DNA of 64,000 bases, taken from contig NC_049989.1 in assembly GCF_000003815.2 (NCBI RefSeq), positions 21,056,024-21,120,023 on the forward strand. Direction: 5' to 3'. Below the pieces are notes generated by a model, which saw nothing but the letters and a program-made list of their open reading frames with translations, was not told where the DNA came from and made no database searches. A program made the translations under genes and the position numbers. This DNA comes from Branchiostoma floridae. Taxonomy: Eukaryota > Chordata > Leptocardii > Amphioxiformes > Branchiostomatidae. Of this stretch, positions 57,972-64,000 are shown piece after piece (the first letter of the stretch is position 1; every line of letters starts with the position of its first letter).

Positions 57972-58326
57972 ATTTGAGGCGCCGCCAAAAATTGTTTTCA
58001 GGTGGTTTCTTCACGGAACAGTCCATTTTCAATCCGTAGGAGTAACGACAGATAGTATCTTATATAATAACAAGGCCGCCAAATGCACAGTGTACTATTT
58101 TGTAAATGTGGTTAGACAATAATTAACTAACTAATGTTTTAGGTAAGATTTGTTTGTATCAGTTTTAACTTTCTTTTGTTTCATCGTATAGCGAAAAATT
58201 TAGTTTTACCCCTAATGTATTATTAACTGTACCAATCCAACATGGCCCCGTTACCCGGAAAAGAAAGTGGTGTGAAGACGGCTTCAAGAAGTTGATGGAA
58301 GTTTTCTGGGGACAACCATGGAGAAA
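57972..58326 (+). promoter_or_regulatory. NLR-unit promoter and first exon, copy P4
   Basis: Carries TTTGAGGCGCCGCCAAAAAT, CACGGAACAGTCC, a degraded YY1-like CAACATGGCCCC at 58238, and the leader TTTTCTGGGGACAACCATGG ending GAGAAA/GTAAGTAC. It is the start of a fourth unit; no NACHT exon follows within the window. Confidence 0.6.
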
Positions 58327-61300
58327 GTAAGTACAGATCCCGTCTGTCGACTGTTTAGGTTTTCAAGTTCCGCCAGATATGCGTCATTTGTAGAAAATAG
58401 ATTAGAAAACAAGATCCTGACCAACGTATTAAACGACCACGTACCTACTTGTTTTTTTCTAAACTAAGAGTTCGAAGACCTCATACCTTCGCCAAATAAC
58501 ATTTAGCCTTTGCGACACATATGAAGTATAATAGCAGCTCATGATAATCCGTCAGCATTTTAATATGTTACTTTTTAGAACCCATCTGTCAGTAAAAATC
58601 TAGCTTTGGTATGGACATTCTAACGTCACAAACTGCAAATACGACACCCCTTATATTCGACACTTTTCATAACATATCTGTCAGTAAAAATCTAGCTCTG
58701 GCATGCAAATTATTTCTAGTGCTTTATAAAACAAGTAAAGTGTATGACACAAAGCCTTGAAATTTTGAGCTCTCAAAGATCGCATGTTGGAGCAACAAGT
58801 TGATCAATATTCCGGTATGTTTTCCTGCCGTTAATGACGCCGTGGAAGGGGGGCAGTGGTGACAATTTCGAGGAATCCTACATTATGTCTTTACATCACA
58901 AAACCATGATCACAGTGAGTAAACAACAAATCAATCAACTGTCCATCGATGACAACTAACATGCCTTGGAATGTCTTTCTTTCAAGTACAGAGGGGCTTT
59001 GTTATGCTTTAATATCGTCAGCCTTCCGAACAGATCAGGCGCCATTTTTTTCGTGCATCAGCACCCCCTTCACCCCCGATCTGAAAATGCTCACATCCCA
59101 ATTATACACAGCAAGACGGATCTCCGGGCGAAACCAACAGCACCACATGGGGACATACTGTACGCGTTATCGTGTGTTGTGTGAGTATATTTTTTGGGAG
59201 CCATTCACAAAACAACATATTTACTACCATTTGCTTATAAAACAGCCGATGAAAAGTTTCATAGAACGTCATAACCGTGTAGTGGAACAGCAGAAAGGAT
59301 TTGCCGCTGGTTGATGCATTTTCGGGCTATGTTTTGAACGTGATGCCATCAGTTTACCGACATGCCGATTTGCCAATTTAACCTTGTGTAAGTCGGAGCC
59401 GATTGATACAAATTTGTCGTTGTAACTATGAAATCTGTTGATAATCAGCCTTGTTATATTATTGTGACGGATTAAAGGTTCACTGGGAATAGAATGCCAA
59501 GGGACTTGCTATCAGTTACACTGTCCTTGAAGCGTTATTTTCTCCTGATACCACGGAAAGTGGGAGACCAATGCACGTGTAGTGATGGCTGGGGAAACAT
59601 AGTAAACAATGCACTAAATAGTTTCCGAAATGCGCAAAAGCCTGCTTGTTTATTCATGGTTTAGTGTTGAATATGCTGGAAAGTGTCGGATTAATGTTCT
59701 ATGCCGTTAATTCTAGTCGTTGCTTTACAAAACCGGTAAGGCACACAAAGGAACTTTTATCAGAAGGAGGGAGTCAGAACAAATTACTTTTAATCATTAA
59801 TTTATAACCTCCATGAAGCCAAAACCGCAAAAATAAAACTACTGCACCTCAATAAAGGCTGGGTGTATTGTCTTTATACTTATAATTTTGCTCCTATGTT
59901 CATAGCGAGTGTGAACAGAATAATATACCACACACGAGTGTCTAAGATACACCTAGGTAATATTCATCCTGCATGCAAGCTTGTGTCTTCCCTTTATTTT
60001 GCGGTCATTTTTAAGATGTTGCTGCCTGCGAATACGGACTTTGTGTGTAGAGATTTAATTTTAGCAATTTTGAGGAAGATTTTGAAATTATAGAAGAGTA
60101 ACTTTGGATTGCAGCGGCAGTCATGTTCTTTCTGAGGGTGAGACTTCAAGTTCAAAGTCATACTTAACCACCAACACTCAGCCGCTGACGGGACTGCATT
60201 TGTGTGTGACGTCTATACTATTTATTATAAGGCACTTTAAGTCTACATACAAAACCAGTTGGTAATATTGCTAAAATAAATTGCAACTGTGAAAAACATG
60301 ACTCAATGATTACGAGAAACTTTTTTTTTATTATAGTATGAAACAAGTATATATCATGAATCGGTACAAATACAAAATGATATGAACTTCAAAGGACTTG
60401 GAGTGCTCAAGACATTTAAGTATAGAAAAACCCAATCGTAACAAAAACCTGGTGTAAAAAGACACTCTCTCTCCTTACCCCTACTTTACTCAAGAGCTGC
60501 TTGTTTCAAATTCCTTGTTACCAACTTCCAAAAATATTTCTCTCATTTTTTCTTGCATCCACATATAAATTCTTGCTACAGTTTGCATAAAATGATCATA
60601 TAAATATCATATGATCAGGATTACCGACATTCAGTCACAACACTTGCTACATCGTCAGCATGTAACATAACCTGCCCTTTTTTTCATGGACAGGCAGTAA
60701 GATGGGTGACCGAGAATCGCTCGCAAATCATGATTTGCCTCTCAAAATGCAGGAAATGACAATTTTGACAATTTGAAATAGATCTAAAACTTGGGTCCTG
60801 ATGTAGATGAGTGTGTGTGTGTGTGTGGGGGGGGGGTTAGGAGGCCTATAGGGGTGAACTGCTGGGGGATTTTACTTTTGAAATAGTGACAGGTGTGTAC
60901 TAGTTCCTGTAACCATGTCAGTCTGTACTGTCTTGTGTCAGGACAAGACATGATTCTACGGATGAGTGATGACTTATGATATAATAGATGCTGTGTGTGC
61001 ATGTGGGGGGGCGGGGGCTAAGGTGTCAGGTAAACTGAGGCATAGGGGTATTTAACTAAGGAATGTTAGTTTTAAAAATTGTGGCAGCTGTAGAAGTAGA
61101 TTTGCTATGCCTCACTATTGAGGTTCAACCTGCTACCATAACTGTAAGTACTCGTGTAATAAATTATCAATAAACAATCAGTTAGAGTCTGAGGCTTGAA
61201 ATTTGTTACACTGTGATCTATTGCTTCTTACAACTTAAAATACAAGGGCTGTGTATACATTTGTACATTTTTTTCATTGTGTCGCAGTGACAATGTGGTA

Positions 61301-62112
61301 TTTGACTTGTGTGTTTTGTTTTACAGGACACGATTCTGCCATCTCTGGTCACCATAGCAACAAGCCCATCGTGTGGACAGCATCGCTTTGGAACTGGACA
61401 GAAATAACTCCAGGTAATCACGACTTTTTTGACGTTAGATGAACCTGTCATCAGTGATATGGTGTTGATACATGTAGATGAATATCATGTAATCAACATT
61501 TGTCAGTATTGTGGTGTCTTAGAGATAAAAATTTAGTCTTTATACAAGAACGAGTGCGAGATTTGGATATGTGGAGGAGTCTAACAGTTTATGCATCAAG
61601 CTTAAGTTCACCCTTTGTGATGCTTCGGTATTTAGTGTCGGGCACCTCTGTATATACGGTGTAGGACGAAGTTTTGGGCGATACCTTGTGACCCCAATAG
61701 TGTACCCGCAGGCTCCAACTGACCCCGGCCCAGACTCCATGAAAACTGTTACAGTAATATTGCGTTTTTGATGACTGGTCTCAGGAAATCACACTCGTCT
61801 TACACTTTTGATGTGGTAGTATAAACAGGATATGACTGCCCAAGTTTCGTTCATCAAAACATTTCATTTTGTGGTAGCTAATTAAATAATGCTGCCACTG
61901 TAAGTTGATTAAGTTGAGTGCATAGAATAATATTATTTCTCAGGGCCCCCCACATTGTGACATTGAATTGGATTGAAATAATCAGTTATGCCAAAATTTC
62001 CAATTTGGAACATAAAAAGATTTTGAGTAGAATCTTAGACTTAGACTGTGTCTATCTAAGTAATGTAAACACGTGTTGTTGACATTCATTGCAAAATTTG
62101 ATTGCCCTGCAG
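58327..62112. other. Unit 4 first intron or intergenic stretch
   Basis: No firm gene. One possible exon (61327-61413, TTTTACAG acceptor, CTCCAG/GTAATC donor) has an open phase-1 frame (HDSAISGHHSNKPIVW...). Joining it to the next exon runs into a stop, so it may be untranslated leader. A GT-repeat and G10 run are at about 60810-60836. Confidence 0.4.
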
Positions 62113-62122
62113 GTGCTGCAAC

Positions 62123-62879
62123 ATGTCAGATTTAGACAGATTTACAGATTTAGACCCCATCTTTGCCCAGTGGGCACAAGAAAAGCTCCGCAAGAAGTTC
62201 AGAAGGCCCAAGTACAAGACACTGGTTGCCGTGGACACCAAGGACCTGTCAGTCAACCATTATGAGGAAACGTACCACAGGGAAGGAAGGAAAGAAGAAG
62301 TCACTTGTAACGAGTCCAAAGAAGAAGTCGAGAATAATTCGGACAATGTCATGGAGCACATGATAACCGCTGCAGACACCACAAAGTCCTCTTACGAATG
62401 GTCCCAGACCAAAGGCTACAAGCTGTCTGCTAGTGTGTCTGTCAATGTGGGCCTGCCTGAAATTGGAGGTGGATTGTTAGTAAAAGGTGGGGCAGAGTTC
62501 CAACTGTTTAAGAAAAAGACAAAGAAAAGAGAGACAGAGGACAGTCATGGTCACCAAACCAAGGTAGATGTGCAACCCTGGTCTAAAGTGAAGGTTTCAA
62601 TAGAAACTAAGAAGAAAGTCCACAAGATGGGGTTCTCTCTCAAGTTCTACCTGCAAGGCAAAGTAACAGTCCAGATGAAGAAAGAAAGTGGAAAGACGAA
62701 GACAGTTACAGGAGACGTCGTCGACATCCTCCAGAAATATGGCACAGTGGAGACTGACACCAGTGGGGAAAGAACAGTGTGTCTTAGTATTGAGGGAACC
62801 TTTGAGGGCATGACAAGGATAGACCGGAAAGTCAACGTTAACACTACTGCTCTCTCTACTAAGATAGACAAAGATACAG
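62123..62879 (+). CDS. Aerolysin/ETX-type beta-pore-like protein, partial
   Basis: An exon after CCCTGCAG with ATG at 62123 (purine at -3) encodes 252 residues and one base, ending GATACAG/GTAGGA in phase 1. An N-terminal part (DLDPIFAQWAQEKLRKKFRR) is followed by a Ser/Thr/Val-rich beta region: YEWSQTKGYKLSASVSVNVG, LPEIGGGLLVKGGAEFQLF, and VQPWSKVKVSIETKKKVH. The amphipathic alternation and P-x-S-K-V-K-V turn resemble the pore-forming module of aerolysin/ETX-MTX2-type proteins found in many animals. Function is not certain. The phase-1 end and upstream P4 suggest it could be the effector exon of a fourth NLR; no NACHT exon follows within the remaining 1.1 kb. Read-through would stop at 63019. 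Confidence 0.5.
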
Positions 62880-62963
62880 GTAGGAATGCATTTTTGATAC
62901 AGGGGATATTTCTGATTGTTGGCAAAAACAGTCACGCTTTTAAACACTGTACTCTCATGTCCC

Positions 62964-63055
62964 AAATAAACATACCCCCCGGAATAAACATACCCCCCGG
63001 ACAAATCTTCAAAATCTAATAAACATACCCCCCGGAATAAACATACCCCCGGAAA
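62964..63055 (+). repeat. ~18-bp minisatellite
   Basis: Four copies of AATAAACATACCCCCCGG, the middle two separated by ACAAATCTTCAAAATC. Confidence 0.9.
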
Positions 63056-63553
63056 ATTACCAAAATTGACATGTAAACTGTGACCATGCTACTTCTGTCC
63101 AAAGAAAAGAAGATGATAAGCAGGTAGGTTCTTTTTATTTAATATTTACAAATGTATGCCTTAGAACCATATCAGTTAGCTGTGTATATAATGAGCTGAA
63201 GAACTATAGATATCTTGTTCGAATTATAATATTTTATCCAATTTGTAATAAAAGGTATATGAAAAGACAATTTTTTTTCTATCCCTAATAATTGTTGAAA
63301 GTTTGACATAGGTTCCCCACTATGACCCCTAACCATGGGCCAACGATGCTTTCAAATTGAACAAGGTCTCGGGTACGATGCGTGTCACCTCGTAATCCGT
63401 GGTCGCGGGGCCTTTGGCAGCGTCGTGTTCTGTCCGCGGAGACGACGCAGGTCTCGTCGATGTCGATATACGTGTACCGGAAGACGTCGCGAATATCGCC
63501 CTGCGATACAAAGGAACAAGAGAACAACGTTGAGACAACGGGAAGGGTCAAGG
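63056..63553. other. Unassigned stretch
   Basis: The right two thirds are unusually G/C-rich for this window and open in several frames, probably the downstream part of the retroelement at the right edge. No domain recognised. Confidence 0.3.
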
Positions 63554-64000
63554 TTATAACTGACAGTCAAGCTCGAAATCATCGCGGGAGATCGGAATTT
63601 CCACCGTGTTTACATCACGCGTCAACAACTCAAACTGCTGGCGATGTGTGTCGGAGAGATGCCAGCGCGACAGGTGGTCGGGAATACGGTTGTCTGTGCC
63701 CGCGATGTGTGAAGCGCGTAACTCAAACCTGTGAATGTCAGCTAGGAACCACAGCTCTCGGGAACACTGCAGTAAGTCCGAATCACGCGAGCAACCGGAG
63801 TTCAGAACGTGTACACACGAGATATTATCACAGTATACTAACACGGTCAAACCGGCCCAACGATGGCCCCATTTACGGGCCGCCACAACTATTGTCAACA
63901 TCTCCAAGACATGAATCTTGCGGGCGCACTCACGAAGCACGAAGTCAGGGAACACGGCATGGAAGAACTGACCATTGGAAATAGCGCCACAACCCGAGGA
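63554..64000 (-). CDS. Retroelement RNase H fragment (DIRS/Ngaro-like), runs off the window
   Basis: The - strand frame is open from the window edge to a stop at 63554. It reads SSGCGAISNGQFFHAVF, then LEMLTIVVAARKWG, VLVYCDNISCVHVLN and ASHIAGTDNRIPDHLSRW. These are the four RNase H segments with acidic residues in place (E of LEML, D of YCDN, D of GTDNRIPD). The HIAGxDNxxPDxLSRW ending is typical of DIRS-type and related retroelements. The reverse transcriptase would lie beyond the right edge. Confidence 0.7.
   Translation of the reverse strand, partial: SSGCGAISNGQFFHAVFPDFVLRECARKIHVLEMLTIVVAARKWGHRWAGLTVLVYCDNISCVHVLNSGCSRDSDLLQCSRELWFLADIHRFELRASHIAGTDNRIPDHLSRWHLSDTHRQQFELLTRDVNTVEIPISRDDFELDCQL

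Noticed and set aside
58949-59314. 121-codon + strand frame after P4
   Set aside because: No domain resemblance, no acceptor or donor in a fitting phase.
61327-61413. Possible coding exon (HDSAISGHHSNKPIVW) before the pore-like exon
   Set aside because: Joined in its only open frame to the exon at 62113 it meets a stop after seven codons; it is at best an untranslated leader exon.
63382-63984. 200-codon + strand frame at the right edge
   Set aside because: The - strand frame shows all RNase H motifs; the + frame has none.

Overview
The window looks like animal nuclear DNA, most probably a cephalochordate (amphioxus, Branchiostoma). This is an inference from several signs: split genes with GT-AG introns, large death-fold/NACHT/LRR (NLR) receptor genes in tandem, animal haem-peroxidase exons, a Ty3/gypsy retrotransposon, LINE, SINE and MITE remnants, and many minisatellites. 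There are two assembly gaps (33361-33460 and 51791-52277). No bacterial-type genes, CRISPR arrays or genuine tRNA/rRNA genes were found.

The layout is a tandem array of four diverged units. Each starts with the same promoter/first-exon block on the + strand (P1 ~845-1185, P2 ~14583-14922, P3 ~33902-34238, P4 ~57972-58326). Each block carries a GAGGCGCCGCC-type motif, a YY1-like ATGGCGGC motif and a splice donor GTAAGT. The first three units then carry an NLR gene (NLR-A 6080-10974, NLR-B 22535-30047, NLR-C 39391-50550). NACHT and all LRRs lie in one giant ~3 kb exon that is very similar in all three. The N-terminal effector differs completely: a death-effector-like domain in A, a Death domain in B, and in C a five-exon domain resembling vertebrate CXorf38 (DUF4559), with an R-x4-H motif, followed by a coiled coil. 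In all three the effector joins the NACHT exon through the same phase-1 splice junction, so the sequence shows an exon-shuffled receptor family. The fourth unit has an exon resembling aerolysin/ETX-type beta-pore proteins that also ends in phase 1; its continuation lies outside the window or is absent.

Downstream of each NLR lie a poly(A) signal, a 108-bp tandem repeat with splice-site-like ends, a shared 3' flank with SINE-like sequence, and (on the - strand) broken 3' exons of an animal haem peroxidase converging on the NLR. Unit 2 is interrupted by a young, complete 4.9-kb Ty3/gypsy element (15729-20633; 3 LTR differences in 227 bp, CATGC target duplication), antisense to NLR-B. Introns hold several inverted-repeat elements: a 1-kb foldback, a PIF/Harbinger-like element with TTA duplications, a pair of ~880-bp elements in inverted orientation, and hAT-like and mariner-like MITEs. 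The right edge enters a retroelement RNase H reading frame on the - strand.

All exon joins were deduced by reading splice sites and phases by eye. No transcript evidence or database search was available.
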